64,000 bases of DNA from assembly GCF_021347895.1 (NCBI RefSeq), contig NC_067113.1, positions 37,466,194-37,530,193 of the forward strand. The letters are read 5' to 3'. Position numbers and translations under genes: made by a program. Source of the stretch: Acanthochromis polyacanthus (lineage: Eukaryota > Chordata > Actinopteri > Pomacentridae). Below the pieces are notes generated by a model. The model was not told the DNA's origin, did not search any database, and was given only the letters and a program-made list of their open reading frames with translations. Below are positions 11,881-23,560 of this stretch, piece after piece. Each line of letters starts with the position of its first letter. Within the stretch, counting starts at the first letter, position 1.

Positions 11881-12064
11881 ACTGTGTGTACTGTGTGTAT
11901 TGTGTATTGTGTGTACTGTGTGTATTCTGTGTACTGTGTGTATTGTGTGTATTGTGTATTGTGTGTACTGTGGTGTACTGTGTGTACTGTGTGTATTGTT
12001 GTATTGTGTGGTATTGTGTGTACTGTGTGTGGTGTGTATTGTGTGTACTGTGTGTGTGTGTGTA
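11881..12064. repeat. small outlier of the GT-rich array, rich in GTGTACT units
   Basis: Same 9/7-bp unit family as 7134-11414, but a large share of units carry ACT instead of ATT. It ends in a (GT)n stretch at 12049-12062. Confidence 0.93.
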
Positions 12065-12378
12065 GGAGCTCTGGAGGATCTGCTGGTGGTTTGACGGTTC
12101 GTCTGGTGGTGCTGATGGTGGGTGGGTTTGTTTTGAGACGGGGGGCGCAGGGAGACAGCAGAACGTCTCCACCCTCCTGGAGGATGACGCCATGTTGACA
12201 TGTTGGTTCCATGAGGCAGTTGTTCTGGTCTGAAGGCTGATCCTCTGATCCTTCAGGGCTGAACCTCCTCTTTAATGTCTAGAAACTCTGATTCAGTCAT
12301 TCAGTTCTCTGTTGGTTCTGATGGAAACTGAACTCTGGAGAACATCTGGAGACTAGTCTGTGATTCAGGGTCACATCT
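12065..12378. other. unassigned DNA
   Basis: Non-repetitive; no gene, RNA or element recognised. Confidence 0.4.
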
Positions 12379-12672
12379 ATGGACATTGCGGTAAAACTAA
12401 AGCCCAAAAGCAAAAGTCCTAACAGATCAACACTGTATTCTGTTGTGTCGTATCTCCTGCATGTGTGGCAACAAACACAATGGATGAGCCGAAGTTGCCC
12501 GAAGGCGAAGGGAAGACACGAGCTCCGAATGTTCGTATTCTCGTCTGGGGAGAGGAGGGGGTGATCACATAGACACATGTATATGTCTATATATGTCTAT
12601 TCGGATACCAAAATTAATATCCGGACACCACCGTAGCGAAGGAATATTCAGATATTCGGGTCCAGGCCTACT
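12379..12672. mobile_element. probable hAT-type fragment
   Basis: Ends with CGGATACCAAAATTAATATCC, then ATATTCGGGTCCAGGCCTAC. This resembles the right end of fish hAT elements whose other end would read GTAGGCCTGGACCCGAATAT. No matching left terminus is visible, so the limits are approximate and the call is tentative. Confidence 0.35.
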
Positions 12673-14062
12673 CGTTACATCCTCTAGAAGCTGTTCTTTA
12701 ACTCCTACTGAAAGCTCTAAGGCTCTGTGGAGACCCTGAACAGCCTGAAGGCCACAGCGTTTCTGAGAACCTCTAGAAATGTAAAGCAGGTTGGAAGTGA
12801 GGAGCTCTTGATGCGTTCTGTGTAATCAGCTCTCAGAATAAACTCTGTTAATTTGACAGCTTCTCTGCAGACTCTTTGGTTTGGTTTAGACTCTGATGTT
12901 GGGGTTGGCTCAGACGCTCACATGGGTGTTGGTCCAAAAAAAGAGAAGCAAAGAAGGAAAACTCAAAGGTCTGCGAGGAACACTGACATTTAAAAAGATT
13001 GTTTGCAGGTTGTAGTTTTACTGAAGTCTGCAGGGAGTCGAAGCCAAAACCTTCCCAGAGTCTGCAGGAGCAGATTTACTGCATCAGTTATGGAAAATAA
13101 AAATCTATTTTACTCACAATATTTAATAAACTCCTTTTGACCTAAATCTTCAGTGAATTCCTGAACCCTCAGCGAGTGGAACTGGTGAGTAAAAGCTCTG
13201 AAGGACGTCTGGTTCTGAATAAATTCCACATCGTTTGAAGTCTCATGTTTCAGCCTGGAGCTCAGAAGCAGCTCTGCTCTGGAAACAGGAGCTTCCTGGA
13301 TGTTCTGCAGGATCTCCTGCTGTTCCATCACTGGAGGACAGTTGAAAGTGTTTTAGGAGATCAGGGTGGGTGTGCTAAACTGTGTGAAGCTGGTTCAGGG
13401 TCAGTCATTCAGTGGCTTTGATCAGATGTTTGCATTTGAACATTTAACTGGATGAACTTTATTTTTCTTTCATGCATCAGGATTAAACGTGACGCTGGTT
13501 TATTTACAGTCCTGAATATCTGATGTTTGAAGGTTGTTTCCATCAGAGCACACTTCTCATTTCAATCAAGCCAATAAATATGAGTTCTGAGTTCATTATT
13601 CCTTTTAAAATGACATCAGAGGTTCATAACTGCTGACCCTGGATCAGGTCTCCTCCATCACTACAGTCCACCAGAGGACCAATCACTCCATTTCAAATCA
13701 GAACCTTCAATAAACGAGGTTCTAGTTGGGTTTAGGTTTAATATGACAATAACTGAAAGTTCAACAGTATCAATAATGATCCATCCATGATTCCCATCAC
13801 TCTACGGTCAGATGTTTGACCACAGCAGTCAGCAGATCATTCCATACTGCAGAATGATCCGGTAATTCCAGACGAGCTCCCAAACTAACATCGTTGAGTT
13901 TCCCTTCACATAATGAGTGACCTGGAAGCATTAGCCCAGAGGAATGGTCTGACCATGGAGAACCCACGGCAATTTTACTGATTTTTAAGGAGATTTTTCT
14001 ATCAGGATGTTCTAACTTTTTACACTGAATTGACATATTTATGATGGTTATGCAAATATTTA
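12673..14062. other. unassigned DNA with two short minus-strand frames
   Basis: Mostly complex sequence. The minus-strand frames 13331-13110 (73 codons) and 14036-13797 (79 codons) have protein-like composition, but I recognise no domain. No splice sites or promoter support them. Confidence 0.35.
13797..14036 (-). other. short unrecognised open frame beside the LINE
   Basis: A 79-codon frame including SPWSDHSSGLMLPGHSLCEG and LELPDHSAVWNDLLTAVVKH. Composition is mixed and not repeat-derived. It faces away from the adjoining LINE. It could be a remnant of another retroelement, an inverted LINE segment or chance. I assign no function. Confidence 0.2.
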
Positions 14063-15352
14063 ATGATTCCTTCTACTAATGACCTTCTCATAGCATCAGA
14101 TAATGGACTAGTCTCTATACTTGTTTTGTTAGATCTTAGTGCAGCGTTTGACACAATCGACCACAACATTTTATTACAGCGTCTAGAACATTCAGTTGGC
14201 ATTAAAGGGACAGCACTGGACTGGTTTAAATCCTACTTATCAGATAGGTTCCAGTTTGTGCATGTCAACAATAACTCTTCTGAGCATACTAAAGTTAATC
14301 ATGGAGTTCCTCAGGGTTCTGTCTTAGGACCGATACTTTTCACATTATACATGCTTCCTTTAGGCAATATTATTAGGAAGCATTGTATTAACTTCCATTG
14401 TTATGCAGATGACACACAATTGTATTTATCTATGAAGCCAGATGAAACTGATCAGTTAGCGAGACTGCAAGATTGTCTTAAGGACATTAAAACCTGGATG
14501 ACTTTTAACTTCCTACTGCTAAATTCAGACAAAACTGAAGTCATTGTATTTGGCCCCAAACATCTTAGAAACTCGCTTTCAAAGCAAATAGTTACTCTGG
14601 ATGGCATCACGTTGGCCTCCAGTACTACTGTGAGGAATCTTGGAGTTATTTTTGACCAGGACATGTCCTTTAACTCGCACATAAAGCAAGTCTGTAGGAC
14701 TTCCTTTTTTCACCTGCGTAATATTGTAAAAATCAGGAACATTCTGTCTCAGAGTGATGCAGAAAAACTAGTTCATGCTTTTGTTACTTCCAGGCTTGAC
14801 TATTGCAATTCCTTATTATCGGGTTGTCCAAATAGCTCTCTCAAACATCTACAGTTGATCCAAAACGCTGCTGCGAGAGTACTGACAGGAGTTAGCAAAA
14901 GAGATCATATTTCCCCTATACTTGCTTCTCTTCACTGGCTTCCTGTTAAATCCAGAATAGAATTTAAAATCCTTCTTCTGACATATAAAGCTCTTAATAA
15001 CCAATCTCCATCATATCTTAAAGATCTGATAGTACCATATTATCCTTGTAGAACTCTTCGCTCTCAAACTGCAGGCTTACTTGTTGTTCCTAGAATTTCT
15101 AAAAGTAGAATGGGAGGCAGAGCCTTCAGTTATCAGCTCCTCTCCTGTGGAACCTGCTCCCAGTTTGGGTTCTGGAGGCAGACACCCTCTCTATTTTTAA
15201 GACCAGGCTTAAAACGTTCCTTTTTGACAAATCTTATAGTTGGGGCTGACTGGGTGACCCACAGGGGTTCGGCTTGTGTCTTCATTGCACAGCTGACTCC
15301 CTCTTGGTCGTCCCTTCGTTCTGCCTCTAGTCATGCTGCTATAGGCCTATAG
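14063..15352 (+). pseudogene. LINE reverse transcriptase (L2/CR1-type), 5'-truncated and frameshifted
   Basis: Counting from 14063, the reverse transcriptase motifs appear in order: LDLSAAFDTIDH (motif A, residues 23-34), GVPQGSVLGPILF (motif B, PQGS at 83-86), YADDTQLYLS (catalytic YADD at 114-117), LLNSDKTEVIVFG and LGVIFDQDMSFNSH. The C-terminal region that pairs SRLDYCNSLLSG with AARVLTGVSKRDHISPIL and LHWLPVKSRIEFK is typical of fish L2-type proteins. Near 15134 the frame shifts by one base: the usual end of the protein is read in another frame and stops at the TGA at about 15247, while the open frame to 15352 beyond that point is spurious. The N-terminal endonuclease domain is missing. 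The catalytic residues are kept, but the copy is dead. Confidence 0.9.
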
Positions 15353-16068
15353 GCTGCTGGGGGACTGTTCTTGACGCACTGAGCCCTTCTCTATCTACCT
15401 TTACATTTAATATGTATACCGTTATTGCAGTACATTCACTCTGTTTCCCCCTGTGCTATTTCTCCGAGTGTCCCTGGTCCCAGAGCTGGATGCTTCAGAT
15501 CTGTGGTTGATGTTCCACCAGCTGGTCCAGTCTCCATCATGTCCACTGTGGGATGCTGCTGCTGACCTTCCTCCAGCCCTCTGCTTCCAGCTCCCCTTTT
15601 CCACCAGTCAACTCTGCATCGCCTTCACTATACTGTTATGCTAACTTACATACTGTTTGAATTTTACTGCTAGCTATATATGGAGTATGTTTAATGTCAG
15701 AGCCGTACATCATCAGAGTAAACTATGAGTCAGTTTTCAATGTTAGCTTATACTTTGTCTGTGTCACATATCCTGTCATGCATGTATCCAAATGTGTGTT
15801 GTGTTTTCCTTGCTTTCCCACCCCTCCCTCTTGTCCCATCCCTCCCCCTTGCCCTCCTCTGTCCCTCTCAACCCCCCGGCCAGCAGGCAGATGGGTTCCC
15901 CCTATATAGAGTCGGGTTCTGCTCGGGGTTTCTTCCCTGTTAAAAGGGTGTTTTCCTGCCACTGTCTCCTTTGGGCTGCTCTGGGGGTCAGGCATTTGGG
16001 TTCTCTGGAGACGATTTGACTGTAATTGACGCTATATAAATAAAATTGAATTGAATTGAATTGAAAAT
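14063..16068 (+). mobile_element. 5'-truncated LINE, L2/CR1-type
   Basis: Starts inside the reverse transcriptase domain and continues through the stop and a 0.8-kb 3' untranslated region. It ends with the microsatellite tail TAAATAAAATTGAATTGAAT and further ATTGA units at about 16036-16066. The conserved 3' segment (TTCTTCCCTGTTAAAAGGG, TTTCCTGCCACTGTCTCC) is one I know from fish L2-type elements. 5' truncation is normal for LINEs. No clean target duplication was found at the apparent 5' break. Confidence 0.85.
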
Positions 16069-16937
16069 AGGAAAAAGGTGCTAAACTGCCAATCCAGGCT
16101 GGTCTCGTGTCTCCATAAAGCTCCTGTCAGTGTCTATCTGCGGATGGATCCATATTTCTACTAAAATACAGTCTTTCATTTCTCCGATGTTTGAGGCTCT
16201 AACATCAGTAGAATCTGATGTGAGGTTCCAGTTGCTACTATTTGGACTTTAAATTTGCACAAAAATAGTCTGAGTTGTCTAAAAACTACCAAATATCTGT
16301 TTAGAATGTGTAAAAACTATCAGTAATTTGGTCAAATTTGCCCAAAATGACTTGAAATATGTCCAGAGTGAGTGGGAGGTGGTTGGTTTGGAGGAGGTGG
16401 TCAGGAGCTGATGTCAGATTGAATATTTTTACAGGACTAGATTCAGTTTTATGAGGAACAACAAGCTGTCAGAGGGTTAAAATGTGAATATTTCCTCAGT
16501 ATGGTAAAGCGAGCTAGCGGCCTGGTAGGACGTCTGGTCCTATTAGGAGCTCCTTGATCTGCTGCAGCATTAATGCGTTCCATGCGGTGGAGCGTCTCTG
16601 GAACACATTCCTGCTGCTGCAGCCGCTCTGTCTAACGTTTAAACTGCTTATCTTTAAAGCTCAGCCACAAACCGCAGCTTTTCCTGCTTTCAACACTTCA
16701 GCTCGTCTGCTGATGTTCTGGCTGCTTTCTGTCCGCCTCTCAGGACGTTCTGCAGAGCTTCTCCAAAACTTTACTATCCAGGCTGGATCCAGCTCTCGAA
16801 GAAAAAATCACATTTCTTCGTGGATTTCATCCAGTCGTACAGTAAACACAATGTCAACACAACAGCTTCAGAGCTCACACACTTCATTTTAACTTATCAA
16901 CAGGATGAAACGGGTCCAGGTAAGACAAACTGCAGAT
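16069..16937. other. unassigned DNA
   Basis: Non-repetitive sequence between the LINE and the 11-bp array. No gene or element recognised. Confidence 0.4.
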
Positions 16938-17960
16938 ACCTCAGGAAGACCACAGGAAGACCTCAGGAAGACCACAGGAAGACCTCAGGAAGACCACAGG
17001 AAGACCTCAGGAAGACCTCAGGAAGACCTCAGGAAGACCACAGGAAGACCTCAGGAAGACCACAGGAAGACCTCAGGAAGACCTCAGGAAGACCTCAGGA
17101 AGACCTCAGGAGCCAAGGAAGACACAGGAAGACCTCAGGAAGACCACAGGAAGACCACAGGAAGACCTCAGGAAGACCTCAGGAAGACCACAGGAAGACC
17201 TCAGGAAGACCTCAGGAAGACCTCAGGAAGACCACAAGAAGACCTCAGGAAGACCACAGGAAGACCTCAGGAAGACCACAAGAAGACCACAGGAAGACCA
17301 CAGGAAGACCACAGGAAGACCACAGGAAGACCTCAGGAAGACCTCAGGAAGACCACAGGAAGACCACAGGAAGACCTCAGGAAGACCTCAGGAAGACCTC
17401 AGGAAGACCACAAGAAGACCTCAGGAAGACCACAGGAAGACCTCAGGAAGACCACAAGAAGACCACAGGAAGACCACAGGAAGACCACAGGAAGACCACA
17501 GGAAGACCTCAGGAAGACCACAAGAAGACCACAGGAAGACCACAGGAAGACCACAGGAAGACCTCAGGAAGACCACAGGAAGACCACAGGAAGACCTCAG
17601 GAAGACCTCAGGAAGACCACAGGAAGACCACAGGAAGACCTCAGGAAGACCTCAGGAAGACCTCAGGAAGACCACAAGAAGACCTCAGGAAGACCACAGG
17701 AAGACCTCAGGAAGACCACAAGAAGACCACAGGAAGACCACAGGAAGACCACAGGAAGACCTCAGGAAGACCACAGGAAGACCTCAGGAAGACAACAGAA
17801 AGACCTCAGGAAGACCACAGGAAGACCTCAGGAAGACTACAGGAAGACCACAGGAAGACCACAGGAAGCCCTCAGGAAGACCACAGGAAGACCTCAGGAA
17901 GACCACAGGAAGACTACAGGAAGACCTCAGGAAGACAACAGAAAGACCACAGGAAGACCA
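16938..17960. repeat. 11-bp minisatellite (AGGAAGACCAC / AGGAAGACCTC), about 93 units
   Basis: Two dominant unit types alternate irregularly; AAGAAGACCAC is a minor type. Because 11 is not a multiple of 3, the peptide repeats every 33 bases (PQEDLRKTSGR), and two plus frames stay open for over 380 codons as artefacts. A loose CACAAAA run follows at 17961-18008. Confidence 0.96.
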
Positions 17961-18067
17961 CAAAACTATCACAAACCATCACAAAATGACCACAACCCAC
18001 CACAAAGAAACTGCAGCAGCTCATATGTCACATATGAACATCAGCTGTTAGTGTGAATCAGGAAGCT

Positions 18068-18182
18068 ATGGACTGGACCTGGACAGACTGGACCTGGACA
18101 GACTGGACCTGAATAAACTAGACCTGGACAGACTGGACCTGAATAAACTAGACCTGGACAGACTGGACCTGGACAGACTGGA
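18068..18182. repeat. 15-bp minisatellite, about 7-8 units
   Basis: CTGGACCTGGACAGA units interspersed with CTAGACCTGAATAAA-type variants. Confidence 0.9.
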
Positions 18183-19789
18183 TGGTAGATCAGAGTTACA
18201 GGAGTTCAGGTTCCTCTGGTCTTGGGAAACCTTCTGCCCTCAGATCAACCTGCAGCTTTCCAGATGATGAAACTCTGTGGGTTTAGATAAAGGTCTACCA
18301 GATCATTCCAGAGTCACAGAGGAACAAAAACACCTCAATCTTATCTGTTGCTCATTCTCAGACATTGTTCTCTGAAAACACCTCCTGGATCAACCCTGAC
18401 CGACTGAGGAAGCGGGTCGGTTTCGGGTAAAGCAGTCAGACTTCAGACCTGAACAGATTCTAAAAAAACAGTAAAATAACACAAAATTAAACACAACAGA
18501 CACGAAAACCTTCTGAAGACAAAACCACACAAACAACCACCAAGAGATAAAAACTGGAGGATGAAGAACCAGAAGAGGAACCTGTCAGAGACACCTGGAG
18601 ATCATTTCATGCAGTTCAAGGGTCTGAAGAGGTTCTTACAGACAGCAGCTCTGAGCAGAACTGTAGGTTCCTCATGAAGGTCTGAAGAACCTCCACTCAT
18701 CCAGACCTTTCCTGACTGAGGAGCAGCTGATCCATGGTCCCTGTCAGAGCTCCGTGCTAAACTTTCTCCACACTTCATGGTTTTTCCTGAGCTGTAGTTA
18801 CCTCTGTAATGGGATTGGCTGCAGACTGTGATTGGATCCTGTTAACTCATTTCCTGTTTACAGCAGCTCCACCCGTCACACCGTCCAGCCAGGACTCCAC
18901 AGCAGCAACACATTATGGGATGTTAGAGACACTGCTATCATTAGAGCAGCTTTCACTTCGACTTCCGAGCAGGTTCCACATCTTGACCTGGTTCTGGAAC
19001 AGAACAAAGACAGGCAGGAAGTACTCAAGGAATAAAATATTTAAAATGAGATTTAACTGCAAGAATGGGCCTGAAAATGTTTTAACTCTCACAGTATGTA
19101 GAGTTTCAGATGATAAAGAATCACCCTGAAGATGGAAACATGGCTAATTAGCTACACTTAGCTTCAAAGAACACTGAAACCAGCTAATTAGCTTGTTGCT
19201 AATGCTAGTCTGTGCTACAGCAGAAACATGAACCCCGGACTGAGGTAGCAGCCCTAATCAATAACATCATTAACTGCACCAGTTTAACACTTCAAGCTAG
19301 TTCTTAGCTGATGTTGGCTTCATGTCAACACTCCCAGTCTGACCAGTAAGGCCACCATGACAGAGACTTTAGCTCCCAGTTAGTCTTGGTTAGCATTTCT
19401 GCAAAATGACCACAAAACCACAAATGACCACAAAGGCATGATCTGAGGTGTTCCTGTGATGGAGGTGTTTGTGTGTCTGAGGAGCTGATTGGCTGCCGTG
19501 TTTGTTCCAGATCTACCTGACTGCAGCAGGTTTCCCGTCAGGAGGCTGGACGGTGAGGAAACGCTGCTGCAGCTCAGGTTCTGGCAAATATTAGGTTTCT
19601 GATTTGTACTTTTTTGTATTTTTTCCTTCAAAAACTTTGTTTGGGAACACTGGACAAAATCAGCCTCATATGTTGATGAGTTTAAAGACAACACCTAGAA
19701 CAGGTGGTGTCAACCAAAGAGTAGAAATATGGATCCATCCATAGATAAACACTGACAGGAACTTTATGGAGACACTCGACCACCACAAC
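18183..19789. other. unassigned DNA
   Basis: Ordinary complex sequence with a few GCTAATTAGC words near 19140-19210 and a short ACCACAAA run near 19405-19430. No exon, RNA gene or element terminus recognised. Confidence 0.4.
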
Positions 19790-20168
19790 TGAAAATGTTC
19801 CATCCATCCACTATACACCGCTTTATCCTCACTAGGGTCATGGGGGGTGCTGGAGTCTATCCCAGCTGACTCGGGTGAAGGCAGGGGACACCCTGGACAG
19901 GTCACCAGTCTGTCACAGGGCTACATATACAGACACACAATCACACTCACATTCACACCTACGGACAATTTAGAGTAACCAATTAACCTCAGCATGTTTT
20001 GGACTGTGGGAGGAAGCCGGAGTACCCGGAGAAAACCCACGCATGTACAGGGAGAACATGCAGACTCCATGCAGAAAGATCCCAGGCCGGGATTTGAACC
20101 GGGTATCTTTCTTGCTGCAAGGCGACAGTGCTAACCACTACTCCACTGTGCAGCCCAGTGAAAATGTT
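19790..20168 (-). mobile_element. tRNA-headed SINE (family A, copy 1) with 10-bp target duplication
   Basis: TGAAAATGTT at 19790-19799 and 20159-20168 flanks a 359-bp insert. Read on the minus strand, the insert starts GGGCTGCACAGTGG and has an A-box-like GTAGTGGTTAGCAC. Its B box is GGTTCAAATCC (complement at 20090-20100). It ends in GGATGGATGG. A near-identical plus-strand copy is at 43283. Promoter spacing, tail and duplication together support a retroposed SINE. Confidence 0.82.
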
Positions 20169-21189
20169 TCATTTTTTATTCTTAAAAACCAATAATTCAG
20201 CTTTTGTCCTCTGCTAGAACCATTCAGTTGTTCCTGTGAACCTGGTCCATCCGTTCTCACCACACTTCATGACTGTTGAGTCTCCTTCTGGAGATACTGA
20301 AACATTAAAACAGCTCTCAAGTTCTGTGTTTTTGAGGGTCTGAAGATCTAAAAACATGGAATTCTCAAAGTTCAGCCCAAATATCTGACAGTACTTAGTT
20401 TTGGTTCTGAAATAGAACTGAAGCAGGAATTCTGAAGTCTGAATGACAGAAAAACATCTTCTGTGATGAACTCCTGACTTCATCAGTTTGATCAAACACC
20501 AGTGTCCATTGGAGCTGAAGCAGAACTTCCCCTGGCTTAGTTCGGTTCTGGTCCAGCTGAATAAAGGTTGGAGTCGTTTATCTTCAGATGTTAGTCTGAA
20601 TGGATTCACTGCAGATCACTTTATGGAAGAAGCTTTTTCCTTCAAGGGAACCAGAAGAGCAGGTCCACCCCAAGCCACACCTGGACCAGAACAACCAGAA
20701 CACTGAACCTGTTTTCTCTGCTGCATTTTTCAAAGGTCGAGTCAAACCAAACCAATAAAAAAGTACTTTTAAATCACAATGTGGGATATTTCAGGAGTTA
20801 TTAGATACAAGATAAAGGATCCTAATATATAATCAATAGTGATTGGTTATTGATTGTGTCATTCTAATCAAACTCTTTACTGCCTCCATGTTTGGAACTT
20901 GCTGCTTTGTTTCTTCAACATATTTTTAATTCACATTTTGAATTTTGAAAGGAGAATTAAAACACCAGAAACCAGAATATTTACAGATCACAGAATTTAT
21001 TCTTCACAGATCTGAAGGAGTTCCACAGGGATCAATACGAGGTCCTCTACTGGACACTTTTAGATCCTTTAAAATTAGTCATGTCATCAAGTTTAGACAG
21101 ATTAATTTGACCTGTTTAGGTTCCAAGCACAAAGTTCACTACTCGGGCTTGGTTCTGGACTTCATAACCCAATAAATCTGATCAACATT
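20169..21189. other. unassigned DNA
   Basis: Complex sequence. The frame 20609-20214 on the minus strand (131 codons) has no recognisable domain, and I do not call it a gene. Confidence 0.4.
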
Positions 21190-21660
21190 TTAACAAAGTT
21201 GTTTTGGAAGTCACAAGTCCAGAGTGTACGGGCTGACTCGAAATCAACAAGTCACAAGTCTGGATCAGGACAAAGGAGTTCCAAGTTAAGTCCAGAGAAA
21301 AACAGTCTGAGGGAAATTCAAGTCAAAACCAACAAGTCCCGAGACAAGACTTATCAGGTCCAAGTCAAAACCGACAAGTTCCGCAACAAGGCTTATCAGA
21401 TCCAAGTCTGGATTGACAAGTGAAGACAAAAACTTCAGAGTCAACAAGTCCCAAGTCAAGTAACAAGAAATGACCAAAGAGTTCCAAGTCCAGACCCACA
21501 AGTTAAGACATGAGTTGAGTTCCAAGTAAAGACCATTAAGTGCTGAGTGAACTGACAAATCAAAACCAGAAAGTTACAAGTCCTTAGACAAGTTCTGAGT
21601 CTAGACTAACAGTTCCAAGTGAAAGTCAACAAGTCCTGAGTTCAGTCCAAGTCATGAACT
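21190..21660. repeat. degenerate CAAGTC-rich repeat
   Basis: Many AACAAGTCC, CCAAGTCAA and ACAAGTC words at irregular spacing. This looks like an old, diverged minisatellite. Confidence 0.65.
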
Positions 21661-22249
21661 TTATGATTTAATGCAGATTCGGGACTTCAGGTCTTGTTTT
21701 GCTCATTGTATATTTAAAGAAATAACCCTAAATGCAGTTAAAGAGAAAAACCCTTCTCGTCGTTCTGAACTCGAGTGTTTCTCTGCTTCCATTTCAACGT
21801 GGTGACGATTTCTTCCCCTGGAGAAGTTTATTGGTAGTTGGACAACCTGTCTACACCCATAATCAGAAAAAGTGCATGTCAAGTGTTGTTTTTAATCACA
21901 TTTATGGGCTCTCATGTGGAGAGGCCTCCTATTTGTAGGCTGCCAGTGAGTCATGTTGCTGTTGTGGTGTTGTGGTTACAGCGCAGGGCGAAGCTGTCGC
22001 CTCCATGGGCGTGTTTGGTCGCACTCAGGAAACCGGCCAGGCTCAAAGTCATTTAAACAAGTGTGTAAACACTAAATGAGTTCTGGTTTAACAAACCACT
22101 GCAGGCTGCTGATGGCTACTGGAGGAAGAGGAGCAGCAAAACACTGAACCCACTCACCTCTTCATCACTACAGGCCATGTAGTCGCACGCTCACCTGAGG
22201 CTCACCTGAGACAAACCGACAAAGACGAGACAAAAAATGAGAGACAAAA
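21661..22249. other. unassigned DNA with a short GACAAAA run
   Basis: Nothing recognisable except 22208-22258, a GACAAACCGACAAAGACGAG-type run. It is loosely like the AAAGAGACACAAAAC arrays elsewhere in the window. Confidence 0.4.
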
Positions 22250-23560
22250 CGACAAAAAAAATCATTTATCCTGTTAGATGCTAACGTTAACATACCGGAT
22301 ACTAACATGTTTACTTGCTTTAAAATGTGAAAACACTACATGTTAATAAGCTAAATGCTACCTTTTTGCCAAACTAACTGAAAGGTTAACTTGGCAATAA
22401 GCTAGCATTTAGCCAGTGGTAAATGGTCTGTATTTATATAGCGCTTTACTATACCTGAATGATACCAAAGCACTTTACATTATACATCACACCCACATTC
22501 ACACACTGATGGCACTGATGATAACCACGACCCATCAGGAGCAGTTAGGTTCAGTGTCTTGCTCTGGGACACCTCGACACGAGCTCTCCAGACCAGGATA
22601 GAACGGGCAACCTTCCGGTGACTCTACCCACTGAGCCATGCCGCCCCGTGTTAACATGATAAATGTATTATCCAGAGGATGTGCTGCTGCCCCCTACATG
22701 ACCAGTCTGGTTCTGAATCCTGCAGTAAAAGAAGCGCTAATGAGCTTTAGTGCAGATGTGCTAATGCTAACTATGATGGACCGATGTTAACATGTTGTTT
22801 GTTGTGTTCGAATGCTAAATTCTGAATGCTAACAAGCCAACATTTATTTTGAAACGTATTAGCTTGTTTGCTTTGTTGTGGTCTAATGTTCTATCGTTAG
22901 CATGTTAGCATGCTCATGTGGTAGCATGTTCAAGTGGCATCCACCTCGTTAGCACGACAAAATTTTGCATGCTAGGTGTAATAAGCTGACATTTACATTC
23001 TACCATGTTTGCTAAAATTCAAAGCCTCAAAGTTGTTAGCATCATTCATGAAGCCATGATGTAACATTAGCATGTTAGCATGCTGAATGCTTGTGATAGT
23101 CAACATGCACTATACTAAGAATCTAATATTACAATGTTAACATTACATTTACCTTGTTAGCAAGCCCAAGTTTTCTTATGCTAATCCAGTATTGATTGAT
23201 TTTTTGCTACTTGGTGGAATCAGAACACGTTTAGACGTAAAGCTAACCCATCTGTTAATGTAATTAAACACTAGCATGCTAGCAAGCTTCAGTGGTAATG
23301 ATAGTTAACTTTATGTCAAATTACAATGAAAAGCTAAGAGATAAAAAGCTAACCTTCACACTTTAACTCGCTAGTTTTAAAGCCAACAGCAGAACAGACC
23401 ATGAAGCCCTAACTAACACTACACCATTAGCATGTTAGCGTGTTGAGGTGTTAGTTAAAGCTTACGTGTACTTTAAATTTAGAATAGCATCATAAAGTAC
23501 CATTTATCCTGTTAGTTTGCTAATATTTGACATGTTTGATGTTAACATGTTTACTTGCTA
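22250..23560. repeat. TTAGCATG-rich low-complexity region
   Basis: Repeated TTAGCATGTTAGCATGCT, ATGCTAAC and TAACATG words in both orientations without a fixed period, a common pattern in percomorph genomes. A SINE is embedded at 22417-22648. Confidence 0.65.
22417..22648 (-). mobile_element. tRNA-headed SINE-like repeat (family B, copy 1)
   Basis: On the minus strand it begins GGGGCGGCATGGCTCAGTGG, then GTAGAGTCACCGG, an A-box-like head. It ends with AAAGCGCTATATAAATAC-like sequence near 22417-22445. A second copy with the same ends lies at 52848-53077. The B box is degenerate and no target duplication was found. Confidence 0.65.

Noticed and set aside
16820..18056. 389- and 383-codon frames with PQEDLRKT repeats
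   Set aside because: An 11-bp unit read in several frames; two overlapping frames are open with the same peptide, as expected of a stop-free unit.
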